From contig SVQL01000006.1 in the NCBI GenBank assembly GCA_015065365.1, positions 1-37,174 on the forward strand: a stretch of DNA of 37,174 bases. The letters are read 5' to 3'. The stretch is from Oscillospiraceae bacterium. GTDB taxonomy: Bacteria; Bacillota; Clostridia; Oscillospirales; CAG-272. The notes beneath the pieces were generated by a model. It saw nothing but the letters and a program-made list of their open reading frames with translations, was not told the origin of the DNA and ran no database searches. Positions 25,936-35,916 of the stretch are shown here, in pieces (position 1 is the stretch's first letter; the number at the start of each line of letters is the position of its first letter). The translations under genes and the position numbers were made by a program.

Positions 25936-25962
25936 CCGCCTCATAGCAACGCCTTAATGCAT

Positions 25963-27048
25963 TTATTTTATCTTATTCTTCTTCGTATTATAAACGACGA
26001 GTCGAATAAATTTTCTTATAAGCTTTCGGGTTTCGGGATCAAAGGTATTCCATGCCTTAATGAGACGAGCCTTATCGTTACTGAAATCTGTCAGCGTTCT
26101 TCCGTTGGCGGAAAGCACCGCGTAAATAGAATCAAGGGTGCGCTTCCTTTCGTCAGGTGGCATTTCCTGAATCCACTTTTTCAAGGTTTTGGATACTATC
26201 TTGCATTCATCCGTAACACCCTCCAGATGTATAAAGCTACCTCCAACTATTCGCCAAGAAAGCGCATCGTGCTGTAAAAGCCCCGTTTGTGTGCTTTGTA
26301 TTACGTCATACCCTTCCTCATGCTCCTGAAGCATTCCTACAAAGGATGATTGCGGAACAAAAATCTTCATTTTGGGACGCATTTCCTTATATTCGTCAGA
26401 CGAAACGAATTCGCGGCTGAAGCCTGGGCCGTCATTACTGTATACGGTAGCGATACGCGCCCGCGTCTCTGCCGAGCATTTTACCGATGCCCATACGGCA
26501 AGGTTTCCACCCTTGCTATGACCTCCGACGTAAAGCCTTCTATCAGGGAAGGCGCTTGCAATACTCTCCAGATATTTTACAGCCTCGCGCTGCGCAGGAA
26601 TATTTCCGATCAAGCTCATGTTAAAGCTTTCCTTCCAGCCCACAAGCGTATCGTCAGTACCGCGAAACGCAACGAATGCCTCGTCCTCCCCGATAAGAAA
26701 GGTAACTGCGCTGAACTGCTTTTGCTCGTTCATTGAAATCTTGTTGACGTACGCCGTCATGTACAAGCCTCTGAATCGCTCGGATCTTGCCGCTTTTGTC
26801 ATAAGAGTTATAAATTCGGGAGAAAACAAAACCCCCAGCGTCTGCGTCGGATTTTTTTTTCTCGCTTGCATATACCGCTTCGCGGCAAGCAAAAAGGACA
26901 CGGGCTTCGCCTTGGGCGAGACGTGAACCATTTGCTTAAAATCAAGATACGATAGCATTGAAAAAATAAGATTGTCAACCTCTCCTATCGGCACCTGAGA
27001 GAAGGAGAGATCCCCTCTCCATTCAATATAATCGAATACCGTGCCCAT
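25963..27048 (-). CDS. DUF2974 (Mbeg1-like) alpha/beta-hydrolase/lipase-like protein
   Basis: 361 aa; FVAFRGTDDTLVGWKESFNMS, lipase nucleophile elbow VGGHSKGGNLAVWAS. Confidence 0.85.
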   Translation of the reverse strand: MGTVFDYIEWRGDLSFSQVPIGEVDNLIFSMLSYLDFKQMVHVSPKAKPVSFLLAAKRYMQARKKNPTQTLGVLFSPEFITLMTKAARSERFRGLYMTAYVNKISMNEQKQFSAVTFLIGEDEAFVAFRGTDDTLVGWKESFNMSLIGNIPAQREAVKYLESIASAFPDRRLYVGGHSKGGNLAVWASVKCSAETRARIATVYSNDGPGFSREFVSSDEYKEMRPKMKIFVPQSSFVGMLQEHEEGYDVIQSTQTGLLQHDALSWRIVGGSFIHLEGVTDECKIVSKTLKKWIQEMPPDERKRTLDSIYAVLSANGRTLTDFSNDKARLIKAWNTFDPETRKLIRKFIRLVVYNTKKNKIK

Positions 27049-27060
27049 TCCGCAGCCTCC

Positions 27061-27237
27061 TTAAATTTGCTTATGAACGCTTTTATATTCGTCGTAAAAA
27101 CGGTAGTACGGACAGCCCTTGGTTCTGCCACCGAGAAAATTTGACATTTCATCCTGATCAAGGCAAGCGTTGCAGATATATTCCTCGTACTCCTCGTCGT
27201 AATCGTAAAATTCGCAGCTTTCACATTTGCTTTCCAT
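27061..27237 (-). CDS. 58-aa Cys-rich protein, DUF6472-like
   Basis: Reverse complement reads MESKCESCEFYDYDEEYEEYICNACLDQDEMSNFLGGRTKGCPYYRFYDEYKSVHKQI*; below the ORF-track length cut-off; between two co-directional genes. Confidence 0.8.
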   Translation of the reverse strand: MESKCESCEFYDYDEEYEEYICNACLDQDEMSNFLGGRTKGCPYYRFYDEYKSVHKQI

Positions 27238-27250
27238 AACTATTATTCCC

Positions 27251-27715
27251 TCAACTCATGTATTTAAGCCTGTCAAGGCAATTTTGTAAAATTATCTGCG
27301 CCGATAACGTGTCAATAACCTGCTTTCTCTTTTTTCCGTGAGTCCCCGTTTCGTTCAGATACCTCGATGCCGTCATGGTAGTCATTCTCTCGTCGAACAT
27401 AGCAACCGCCACTCCGTCAAGACGCTCCTTGAGCAAGGCCGCGAATTTCGTGCATCTCTGCGCGCGTGAGCCGTGGCTTCCGTCCATATTTACGGGCATA
27501 CCCACGACGACTCCGACAGCCCCCTGCTCTTTAACTGCCTGCGCAACGGCATCCGCAGTCTTTTCAATACCGCCGGGAGATATGTAGCCAATACCGGAAG
27601 CAATAAGCCTTGATGCATCGGAGACAGCAAGCCCCGTACGCACGTCGCCAAAATCAACGCCCATTATCTTTCCCTGCGTGTCTTTTATTGCGCGAATATC
27701 GTCAACCTCAAACAT
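27251..27715 (-). CDS. ruvX: Putative pre-16S rRNA nuclease / Holliday junction resolvase-like (YqgF/RuvX)
   Basis: MGVDFGDVRTGLAVSD, VVVGMPVNMDGSHGSRAQ, FDERMTTMTASRYL; start probably at ATG 27715. Confidence 0.92.
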   Translation of the reverse strand: MFEVDDIRAIKDTQGKIMGVDFGDVRTGLAVSDASRLIASGIGYISPGGIEKTADAVAQAVKEQGAVGVVVGMPVNMDGSHGSRAQRCTKFAALLKERLDGVAVAMFDERMTTMTASRYLNETGTHGKKRKQVIDTLSAQIILQNCLDRLKYMS

Positions 27716-28904
27716 TTTTCTCTCCATTTAATTTATCCAATATTTTTTCCGCCAGCGCAACGAGCGTACTCTCGTCGTTAAGCTCCGGCTTTTCTATTAC
27801 CGCCTCAAGTAAAAGCTCCAATGCCTTTCCTATCTGCTTTCCGCGCGCCCCAAGGCCTGCGAGCACCTTCCCGTTTATCGCAAGCTCGCGCACCGTGCAA
27901 GGCGTATTTTGCTGTCTTACAGTCAGCAGCTCCGCGCCCGCGCTCGAAACTCTAAGCTTTTCCGAAAGTCTTGCCGCATACGGCGCGTAAATTCCCGTGC
28001 GCGATATCAGCTTTCTGGCGTCCTCTGCCGAACGAACCGACACCTGCGCGCCAACCGCTACCGCAAGCGCTCCCTTCGTTTGCTTTGAGGAGCATCGCAA
28101 GCCGCCGAGTATATCCGTCGCCGTTTCGAAGTCGGCGCGACACAACAGCGCTCCGAGTCTTGGTACGTCCTGTGCTTGCATATCTGCAACAACGTCTATC
28201 AGCTCCTCGGTTATTTCATAATCGCCAAGCACGTATTTTATTACGTCCGTCCTGACCATAAGCATAAGTGCATTTTTAGCATACGGCGAGGTAATAAGCC
28301 TTATAAACTCACTTCCAATTCTCTCCCTCGCAATATTTTTGAGCCCTTCGGCGCAGGCTATCGCGCCCTCAAGTGTATTCACTTCTATCTCAAAGCCAAG
28401 CTGAGCAGCAAAGCGAAAAGCGCGCATTATACGCAACGCGTCCTCGCTAAAGCGTTCTTGCGGATCTCCTACCGCGCGGATTATTCTTCGCTTTACGTCG
28501 TCAGAGCCGCCGAACGGATCAACAAGACCGCGTCTCTCACTGTAAGCCATAGCGTTTACCGTAAAATCCCTGCGCGCGAGGTCTTCCTCTATACGGTCGG
28601 TAAAGCTCACACTGCTCGGATGCCTTGAATCGGTATACTCACCGTCTACTCTGAAGGTTGTGACCTCAACCGGCTCGCCGTCGGATATTACCGTAACCGT
28701 TCCGTGCTTGATACCCGTTTCGATCACCCTCATATCAGAAAAAAGTGCGAGAGTTTTCTCGGGGAGCGCCGAGGTCGTTACGTCGTAATCGTGAGGAGCA
28801 ATACCAAGCAGCACGTCGCGCAGACTTCCGCCCACGATATACGCGCTCTCGCCACTCGCTTCAAGTCGGTCAATTATAGCTCTTACGTTTTCAGGATAGG
28901 TCAT
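27708..28904 (-). CDS. cca: CCA tRNA nucleotidyltransferase
   Basis: 398 aa; YIVGGSLRDVLLGIAPHDYDVTTSALPEK, RRDFTVNAMAY, DPQERFSEDALRIMRAFRFAAQLGF. Confidence 0.95.
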   Translation of the reverse strand: MTYPENVRAIIDRLEASGESAYIVGGSLRDVLLGIAPHDYDVTTSALPEKTLALFSDMRVIETGIKHGTVTVISDGEPVEVTTFRVDGEYTDSRHPSSVSFTDRIEEDLARRDFTVNAMAYSERRGLVDPFGGSDDVKRRIIRAVGDPQERFSEDALRIMRAFRFAAQLGFEIEVNTLEGAIACAEGLKNIARERIGSEFIRLITSPYAKNALMLMVRTDVIKYVLGDYEITEELIDVVADMQAQDVPRLGALLCRADFETATDILGGLRCSSKQTKGALAVAVGAQVSVRSAEDARKLISRTGIYAPYAARLSEKLRVSSAGAELLTVRQQNTPCTVRELAINGKVLAGLGARGKQIGKALELLLEAVIEKPELNDESTLVALAEKILDKLNGEKNV

Positions 28905-28987
28905 CTTGCTCCCCCTTTCGCCAATTTACATCTCTTTTTTGCGGTTTTCTTTTGCTTCCTTTTCTTTCTTCCCAGAAGAAAAGTAAG

Positions 28988-30400
28988 TTATATTTCTTCT
29001 ACCTTAATCAGGCTGGTTTTTCCCGATTGTCCCGAGGTATCACCGCCCGTAATTACGATACGGTCACCGCGAGAGAGAGAAAGCGTCTGCTTTGATATAT
29101 TCTTCGCCATATAAAAGAGAACGTCGGTTGATGAAAACTGCTCGCAGAGCGCGGGAATAACTCCCCAGGAAAGAGCAAGCCTTCTCCAAGTGTTTTCATT
29201 AGTGGTAAGTCCTATTATCGGAACGGACGGACGGAAACGCGAAACAAGTCTTGCGGTCATTCCCGAGAGTGAGCAGGCAACCACTGCCTTTGCCTCAAGG
29301 TCCATTGCCATAACGCAGGACGAGTGTGAAATCGCGTCAACGGAGTTCTTTATCTTGAACTCCGAGCTGTAAAATCTTTTTTCGTAATCAATATTGTTCT
29401 CTGTGGTCTCGGCTATCTTTGCCATGGTCTGTACCGCGAGTATAGGATACTTACCCGCCGCCGTCTCTCCCGAAAGCATTATCGCGCTCGTTCCGTCGTA
29501 AACCGCATTCGCAACGTCGGAAATTTCCGCTCTCGTGGGACGCGGATTGTATATCATAGACTCAAGCATTTCGGTTGCCGTAATAACTCGCTTTCCGAGA
29601 AGTCTACACTTTGTTATAAGCTTTTTCTGCATTGCGGGAAGCATCTCAAAGGGCACCTCAACGCCCATGTCACCGCGCGCGATCATGATACCGTCGCAAT
29701 TGGCGCAGATCTGCTCGATATTGTCAAAGCCCGACTGATTTTCAATTTTTGCGATAAGCTCTATATCTTGCGCGTTGATTTCCTTTAAATATTCCTGAAC
29801 GTCGATCATATCCTGCCGGCAGGAAACAAAGGAGCAGGCTATATAGTCAACACCGTTTTCAACGCCAAACGCAATATCCGCCTTGTCCTGCTCGGAGAGA
29901 TACTTCTGCTTCATTACCTTTCCCGGGAAGCTCATGCTCTTTCTGTCGGACAGAACTCCGCCGCAAAGGACCTTACATACTATATCGCAATCCTTTATTT
30001 GTTCAACGCGAAACGATAATAATCCGTTGTTGAGAAGAATAATATCGCCAACGGACAGCTCATTCGCAAGCCCCTCGTAGCTAACCGAAACACAGGTCTC
30101 GTCTCCAACTACGTCCTTGGTGGTAAAAACAAAGGTATTTCCCTCACAAAGTGATATTTTGCCGTGTTCAAACGTCTTGATACGGTACTCCGGTCCCTTA
30201 GTATCAAGCATTATCGCAATCGGTAAATTCAAATCGCTGCGAACCTTTTTTACAAGATCGATCCGTCTTTTATGTTCCTCGTACGTGCTGTGCGAAAAAT
30301 TCATTCTCGCAACGTTCATTCCCGCGCGGCAAAGCCCGACTATAATTTCCTCGCTCTCGCTTGCAGGACCAATCGTACATACTATCTTAGTTTTGCGCAT
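28988..30400 (-). CDS. pyk: Pyruvate kinase
   Basis: 470 aa; RKTKIVCTIGPASES, AGMNVARMNFSHSTYEEH, MLDTKGPEYR, IMIARGDMGVEVPFE, MLSGETAAGKYP. Confidence 0.97.
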   Translation of the reverse strand: MRKTKIVCTIGPASESEEIIVGLCRAGMNVARMNFSHSTYEEHKRRIDLVKKVRSDLNLPIAIMLDTKGPEYRIKTFEHGKISLCEGNTFVFTTKDVVGDETCVSVSYEGLANELSVGDIILLNNGLLSFRVEQIKDCDIVCKVLCGGVLSDRKSMSFPGKVMKQKYLSEQDKADIAFGVENGVDYIACSFVSCRQDMIDVQEYLKEINAQDIELIAKIENQSGFDNIEQICANCDGIMIARGDMGVEVPFEMLPAMQKKLITKCRLLGKRVITATEMLESMIYNPRPTRAEISDVANAVYDGTSAIMLSGETAAGKYPILAVQTMAKIAETTENNIDYEKRFYSSEFKIKNSVDAISHSSCVMAMDLEAKAVVACSLSGMTARLVSRFRPSVPIIGLTTNENTWRRLALSWGVIPALCEQFSSTDVLFYMAKNISKQTLSLSRGDRIVITGGDTSGQSGKTSLIKVEEI

Positions 30401-30510
30401 TTTATAGTCCTCCGTAGACCAATAAACTCAATATACAAATTATATCACTTTTTCAACCAAAATACAACACTTTAATAATTTTTTTCTACAAAAAACAGGT
30501 GTACAAAAAA

Positions 30511-30559
30511 GATCGCCATATAACCCTCTCTGCAAAGCCGATAGGTCTATATGGCGATC
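30511..30559. terminator. Intrinsic terminator of the GT8 gene (bidirectional hairpin)
   Basis: GATCGCCATATA...TATATGGCGATC with A/T-rich flanks. Confidence 0.85.
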
Positions 30560-30564
30560 ATTAT

Positions 30565-31587
30565 TTATTTTTCAGCTTCGTCCTTAAGTAGCTGTGCGTT
30601 TTGCTTGCGGAAGGAGCGTAGCGTAATGGCGGCGAATATTTTAAGGAACAACCCCTTTGGCAGCAAGCGGTACATCCACTTTTCAACCGTAAAAATCATG
30701 CCGCGTCCTGCCGGCTTCTTCTCGTAATCCTTCCAAGGCGAGTTACTCATGTATCTGTCGAATATCTCCGTGTCGGGGTGCAGATTTCCCTCATGCCACG
30801 GGAAATCACCGAGAAAGCGGTACGCATGGAGTATCTTTGGATTGCGTCTTGCATTTTCAAGCTCATCTGTGGAATAATATTCCCTATGACGATACGCCGA
30901 AAAATATGCCTTGTCCGAAAACGAGCGATGCGACGGCTGAAAATTATATTCGGGCGGAAGAATATATTTGGTATCCTTAAGAACTATATTCAAAAGATCC
31001 TGATCGGGATTACAGTATCTTGAGCGAACGTTTTTTGCGTAGTCAAAAAGTGCGCTCGTAACATTCTGCTCCTTCCACCTGTCAACGTCTATCAACAGCA
31101 TACCGGAATTAAAATAATCATCTTCCGTGTCAAAGCCGATCAACATCTTGTACTCATCTGTAAGCGAATCTCTCACAACCCCGACTGCTTTTCCGTTCAT
31201 ATCGATATCGAAAAGCTCGGCAAGCGAGGAGACCACCAAGGTATCGCAGTCAACGTATAAAAGCCTTTTAACGTCACTGCTAATAAAGGTATCAAAAAAC
31301 AATCGGCAGTTAGCTGTATACGAGCCGCGGTACGTCGGTATGCCAAGCTGCTTTATCTGCTCTATTATAGGAGCTGCGTCCACGATTATTATTTCTCTGC
31401 CATATTTCTCCGCTTGATCAATAAAGCGCTTTTTATTTTCCTCTGAAACGCTGTCCTCAACGAGATACACACAAATGTGCTCAAGCTCTCGGTTGTTTTC
31501 AAACAAAGAATTCATAGATATACCCGCATACGGGGCATAGTTTTCATCACACGTATAAAGCGCGTACAGTATTTTGCTACTCATCAA
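30565..31587 (-). CDS. Glycosyltransferase family 8 protein
   Basis: 340 aa; YTCDENYAPYAGISMNSLFENN, RLLYVDCDTLVVSSLAELFDID, YFNSGMLLIDVDRW, NPDQDLLNI. Confidence 0.92.
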   Translation of the reverse strand: MMSSKILYALYTCDENYAPYAGISMNSLFENNRELEHICVYLVEDSVSEENKKRFIDQAEKYGREIIIVDAAPIIEQIKQLGIPTYRGSYTANCRLFFDTFISSDVKRLLYVDCDTLVVSSLAELFDIDMNGKAVGVVRDSLTDEYKMLIGFDTEDDYFNSGMLLIDVDRWKEQNVTSALFDYAKNVRSRYCNPDQDLLNIVLKDTKYILPPEYNFQPSHRSFSDKAYFSAYRHREYYSTDELENARRNPKILHAYRFLGDFPWHEGNLHPDTEIFDRYMSNSPWKDYEKKPAGRGMIFTVEKWMYRLLPKGLFLKIFAAITLRSFRKQNAQLLKDEAEK

Positions 31588-31745
31588 ATACCCACCTAAA
31601 ATAAAATATAGGAATTTATTTGCATCAAATTATAGAACATTGCCTATAAGTATATCACATTATTGCCCTTTTGTCAAGTCTTGTCAGTTGCACATCAAAA
31701 GGTCTGATTTTGAAAAACAAACCATTACTTTTTTATGAATAATTA

Positions 31746-31774
31746 TTGACTTTTAGTTAAAAATGTGATACAAT
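31746..31774 (+). promoter_or_regulatory. Promoter of the glycan (glf) operon
   Basis: TTGACT 31746-31751, 17-nt spacer, TACAAT 31769-31774. Confidence 0.7.
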
Positions 31775-31867
31775 TTATATGAGTTTATATTTATATTTGC
31801 AAATTGACTTAATAAAATAACGCATGTGTATCAAAAGTTTTATTCTTAACTGTCAGGTGGTGATCGC

Positions 31868-33559
31868 TTGAAAATAACATATAACAAACTAAAAAAGGTA
31901 GCATTTGCCGCATTGGCGCTTCCGTCTATCATTTTTGTATTGGGCTTTTTGAGGTGGTATATCGGTATTCCGATTGCACTTTTAATAACAACTGCATATA
32001 TATTCGCTCTGCGTAATACCAAGACAGAAATGGCATCTGACAAAGAAGAAAAAAGCATCACTGTTCCCATCTGGTCTATCTTGGCAATATTTGGGATATC
32101 TATCGCATGGTGCTATTTCGGTGGCCTAGGCAATCTCTGGTATCAGAGCGACGACTGGTCTGCGCGAAACGCAATTTTTCGTGATTTGATCTCCCACGAT
32201 TGGCCTGTAATATACGCGTCAAAGAACTCGGCTCTTGTTTATTATATCGGCTTTTGGTTGCCCCCGGCACTCATAGGAAAGGGAGTTTTCTCCGTCTTTG
32301 GAAATCTTAATGCTGCATTTTTCGTCGGGAATATTTTTTTATGGCTTTGGTCGGCATTTTGTATCGTAATTGCTTTTCTTCTAACGGCATTATTCATAAA
32401 TGCAAACAATAAGAAAAGGCTTTTTATTGCTATGTCTGTATTTGTACTTTTCAGCGGACTTGACATAGTCGGCTCACTGTATAATCTTTTAGTTAAGGAT
32501 ATAGGCATAGGAAATCACATAGAATGGTGGTCAACCTATTATCAGTTCAGCTCTATGACTACCATGCTGTTCTGGGTTTTCAACCAATCAATTATGACGT
32601 GGCTCACCGTTGCATGCTTTATAAACGAAAAAACAACCAGAAACTATGCATTTCTCGTTGTTCTCTGTGCCGCAGGAGGGCCAATTCCCTGCGTCGGTAT
32701 CGCGGTATACATGGTTGGATTCGCACTCTGTAAGCTTTATAAGGCAATCCGCGCAAAAGAAGCAAAGCGCTTTTGGTTAGACGTGTTCACGCCTCAGAAT
32801 TTAATTCCGACGCTTACGGTTTTCCCCGTATATTTCTTATACTACAAAACAAATCTCGCCGTTAACGTCGGAAAAGAAATTCAAACCGTAAGACAAGCAG
32901 TAGACGTAAGGGCTGTCGTAGTTTTGGCAATTACCCTGTGCGCCGTAGCTGCGATGACCTTTATTTGCAAAAAGCAGAAAAAGACTTGGGGCGAATGGCT
33001 GTCGTTAGCCATAATAAACGCAATTTTCCTAGTTGCGGTTATTTGCGAGCCGTCTATACGTATAAACTACGTCTTTGCAATTTTGCTTGAAGGCATTATC
33101 TTTCTTATTCCGTTGTGGCACGCGTACAAACGCTCGCCTATTTTCCACACAACGCTGTTTCTTATTATGCTTTCGCCGACTATTCGCATCGGCACAGCCG
33201 GCGACTTTTGTATGAGAGCGTCAATTCCCGCTATATTCGTACTCATGGCATTGTGCTTACAGTATCTGTTCAATAATTCCGCAAAAATATTTACGCGTGT
33301 CAATAAAAACCGCTCAATGCTGATTACCAAAATATCTTGTTGGGCGCTTGTTATATGTATCAGCATAGGAGCTGTTACCCCGTTTATTGAATTCAAACGA
33401 GGCTTTGGCGAAGTCATAAGCAACAAAAGCATCGTTTTAGTAAATGACTCGACATACACCTTCGATCAAATATTCTACGGTAACCGAAAAAATCTGGATC
33501 GAAACTTTATTGCCGAAAACTATAATGAAACTTTCTTCTTCCGCTATTTGGCAAAATAG
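31868..33559 (+). CDS. Polytopic membrane protein, putative glycan-assembly component
   Basis: 563 aa, many TM segments; TTG start with RBS AGGTGGTG; co-directional with GT2 and glf. Confidence 0.75.
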   Translation: MKITYNKLKKVAFAALALPSIIFVLGFLRWYIGIPIALLITTAYIFALRNTKTEMASDKEEKSITVPIWSILAIFGISIAWCYFGGLGNLWYQSDDWSARNAIFRDLISHDWPVIYASKNSALVYYIGFWLPPALIGKGVFSVFGNLNAAFFVGNIFLWLWSAFCIVIAFLLTALFINANNKKRLFIAMSVFVLFSGLDIVGSLYNLLVKDIGIGNHIEWWSTYYQFSSMTTMLFWVFNQSIMTWLTVACFINEKTTRNYAFLVVLCAAGGPIPCVGIAVYMVGFALCKLYKAIRAKEAKRFWLDVFTPQNLIPTLTVFPVYFLYYKTNLAVNVGKEIQTVRQAVDVRAVVVLAITLCAVAAMTFICKKQKKTWGEWLSLAIINAIFLVAVICEPSIRINYVFAILLEGIIFLIPLWHAYKRSPIFHTTLFLIMLSPTIRIGTAGDFCMRASIPAIFVLMALCLQYLFNNSAKIFTRVNKNRSMLITKISCWALVICISIGAVTPFIEFKRGFGEVISNKSIVLVNDSTYTFDQIFYGNRKNLDRNFIAENYNETFFFRYLAK

Positions 33560-33569
33560 GAGGTAACGC

Positions 33570-34487
33570 ATGGATATTTGTGTCCTGTTGGTAACATTTA
33601 ACAGAAAAGCCGATCTTGAAAAAACGCTATCACTTTATGAAAGTCAATCATACAAGCCAAGGGCAATTATAGTAGTCGACAATCACAGCACGGACGGCAC
33701 GGGCGAGATGCTCGCAGAGTGGTCCCGCCACGAAAGCGATATTAAGCACATAGTAGTTTCCATGTCCGAAAACGTAGGCGGAAGCGGCGGATTTTACGCA
33801 GGTATGGAGCATGCGCTCGGACTCGACTATGAGTGGATATTCGTATCCGACGACGACGCTATGCCTCGCAATGATACTCTTGAAATAATATCACGCTTTG
33901 CTGATAAGCATCCCGAGCTTGTCGCACAGTGCTCCGCCTTGTGCGGCGCGGTGGATGCGGGCGGCCATTATGCGACAGGTCACAGAGCAAGAATAAATAA
34001 AAAAAGCATTATCGGTATGCTTGACAAGCCTGTATCTCCCGAAGAATACGAAAAAGAATTTTTCGAGGTGGACTTTTTCTCGTATATCGGTACGTGCATA
34101 CGAAAGTCCGCACTTGAAAAGGCAGGCTTGCCGCGCAAGGAATTTTTCATTTACAGCGATGATTTTGAACACGCCTTACGTGTCGGAAAGCAAGGAAAAA
34201 TGCTTTGTATTCCCTCTGCTGTGCTTTGCCATGCCGACAACAACCCTTATTCCAAGGAAGCAAGCTGGCGCGACTATTACGCCACGAGAAACGTGCTGAT
34301 AATGTACCGAGAGCATTTCGGCTCATTCGCCGCTTTTCGCAGAGGCTGCATGAGAAGATTTACTGCCTTGCGTTCGATAAATTCTTTGAAAATGAAGGTC
34401 ATAAGCACAGCAATAAAGGATGCTAAGAAGGGCGTTACGGGGCTTCACCCGATATATCGCCCGGGTTGGAATCCAACAAAAAAATAA
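33570..34487 (+). CDS. Glycosyltransferase family 2, galactofuranosyl/rhamnosyltransferase-like
   Basis: 305 aa; LLVTFNRKADLEKTLSLYESQ, IIVVDNHSTDGT, NVGGSGGFYAGMEHAL, WIFVSDDDAMPRNDTLE. Confidence 0.9.
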   Translation: MDICVLLVTFNRKADLEKTLSLYESQSYKPRAIIVVDNHSTDGTGEMLAEWSRHESDIKHIVVSMSENVGGSGGFYAGMEHALGLDYEWIFVSDDDAMPRNDTLEIISRFADKHPELVAQCSALCGAVDAGGHYATGHRARINKKSIIGMLDKPVSPEEYEKEFFEVDFFSYIGTCIRKSALEKAGLPRKEFFIYSDDFEHALRVGKQGKMLCIPSAVLCHADNNPYSKEASWRDYYATRNVLIMYREHFGSFAAFRRGCMRRFTALRSINSLKMKVISTAIKDAKKGVTGLHPIYRPGWNPTKK

Positions 34488-34500
34488 CGGAGAGAATAAA

Positions 34501-35601
34501 ATGTACGATTATCTTATCGTCGGCGCAGGTCTTTACGGCGCAACCTTTGCTCAAATAATGACTGAGAGAGGCAAAAAATGCCTTGTTATAGACAAGCGCG
34601 ACCATATCGCCGGAAATATTTATACCAAAAAAGTTGAAGACATTGACGTTCACGTCTACGGCGCGCATATTTTCCACACGTCAAACGAGGACGTATGGAA
34701 TTACGTTAACCGTTTCGCTAAATTCAACAGATATACAAACGCCCCCGTTGCCAACTATAAGGGAGAGATATATAATCTCCCCTTCAACATGAACACCTTT
34801 AACAAAATGTGGGGTGTAATAACGCCTGCCGAGGCAATGGCAAAAATAGACGAGCAAAAGGCGGCGCGCAAGGTTGACGAGCCGAAAAATCTTGAGGAGC
34901 AAGCCATAAATCTTATCGGAACGGATATCTACGAAAAGCTTGTAAAGTGCTACACAGAAAAGCAGTGGGGCAGACCTTGTACCGAGCTGCCGCCCTTTAT
35001 AATCAAACGCCTTCCCGTCCGCTTTACGTACGACAACAACTATTTTAATGACCTTTATCAAGGAATACCCGTCGACGGATACACCTCTATGATAGAGCGT
35101 ATGCTTGACGGTGTTGAGGTAAGACTCGGAGTTGATTATCTCCAAAACAAAGCAGAGCTTTCAAGGCTTGCAAAAACAGTAGTTTATACCGGAACCGTTG
35201 ACTCGTACTTTGAGCATTGCTACGGAAATCTCGAATACAGAAACGTAAGCTTTGAGACCGAGATTCTTGACGTGGAGAATTATCAGGGCAACGCCGTAGT
35301 CAACTACACCGATAGCGAAACTCCCTATACCCGCATTATTGAGCACAAGCATTTCACCTTTGGCACACAGCCGAAAACCATCATAAGCAGAGAATATTCT
35401 GTGGAGTGGAAACCCGGCGATGAGCCTTATTACCCCGTAAATAACGAGAAAAACGGCGAGCTTTACGAAAAATACCGCAAGCTTGCAGAAAAAGAAGAAA
35501 ACGTTATTTTCGGTGGCCGTCTCGGCGAGTACCGTTATTACGACATGGACAAGGTAATACTTGCGGCATTTGAACAGATACAAAAGCTTAAACAACCGTA
35601 A
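34501..35601 (+). CDS. glf: UDP-galactopyranose mutase
   Basis: 366 aa from ATG 34501 (track opens at 34420); YDYLIVGAGLYGATFAQIMTERGKKCLVIDKRDHIAGNIYT, YGAHIFHTSNEDVWNYV, EKQWGRPCTELP. Confidence 0.96.
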   Translation: MYDYLIVGAGLYGATFAQIMTERGKKCLVIDKRDHIAGNIYTKKVEDIDVHVYGAHIFHTSNEDVWNYVNRFAKFNRYTNAPVANYKGEIYNLPFNMNTFNKMWGVITPAEAMAKIDEQKAARKVDEPKNLEEQAINLIGTDIYEKLVKCYTEKQWGRPCTELPPFIIKRLPVRFTYDNNYFNDLYQGIPVDGYTSMIERMLDGVEVRLGVDYLQNKAELSRLAKTVVYTGTVDSYFEHCYGNLEYRNVSFETEILDVENYQGNAVVNYTDSETPYTRIIEHKHFTFGTQPKTIISREYSVEWKPGDEPYYPVNNEKNGELYEKYRKLAEKEENVIFGGRLGEYRYYDMDKVILAAFEQIQKLKQP

Positions 35602-35632
35602 AGAGGCTGAGTCATTTAGATGCAGAAATCGT

Positions 35633-35678
35633 GATTTGCTTCTCGCCGACGTACAAAGGTACGGCAGAGAAGCAAATC
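35633..35678. other. Strong hairpin downstream of glf, no T tract
   Basis: GATTTGCTTCTC/GAGAAGCAAATC 12-bp perfect arms with inner GTAC-AAAG-GTAC stem. Confidence 0.75.
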
Positions 35679-35734
35679 GCGCCTTTAAAACACACATAAA
35701 AATGGAATTTGAGAGATTTTCTCGAAAATTCCTA

Positions 35735-35790
35735 CAAAAAAGCAGCTTTCTACTATGTTTTGACATAGAAAAAACTGCTTTTTTGTTTTT
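35735..35790 (+). terminator. Intrinsic terminator after glf
   Basis: AAAAAAGCAGCTTTCTACTATG...CATAGAAAAAACTGCTTTTTTGTTTTT. Confidence 0.8.
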
Positions 35791-35916
35791 ATTGTGAAAC
35801 GAAAACCACCAGCAGTGTGAAATGGTAAAATAAAGGTAGACACATAGAAAACCACTATGTATCTACCTTTTTATTATGGTATAATAAAAGAAAACAAAAG
35901 AAAAAGGAGAAATAAA

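Noticed and set aside
24449-25936. Possible CRISPR array in the repeat-rich region
   Set aside because: Repeats are not regularly spaced, differ in type, units are too long, and no cas genes are present.
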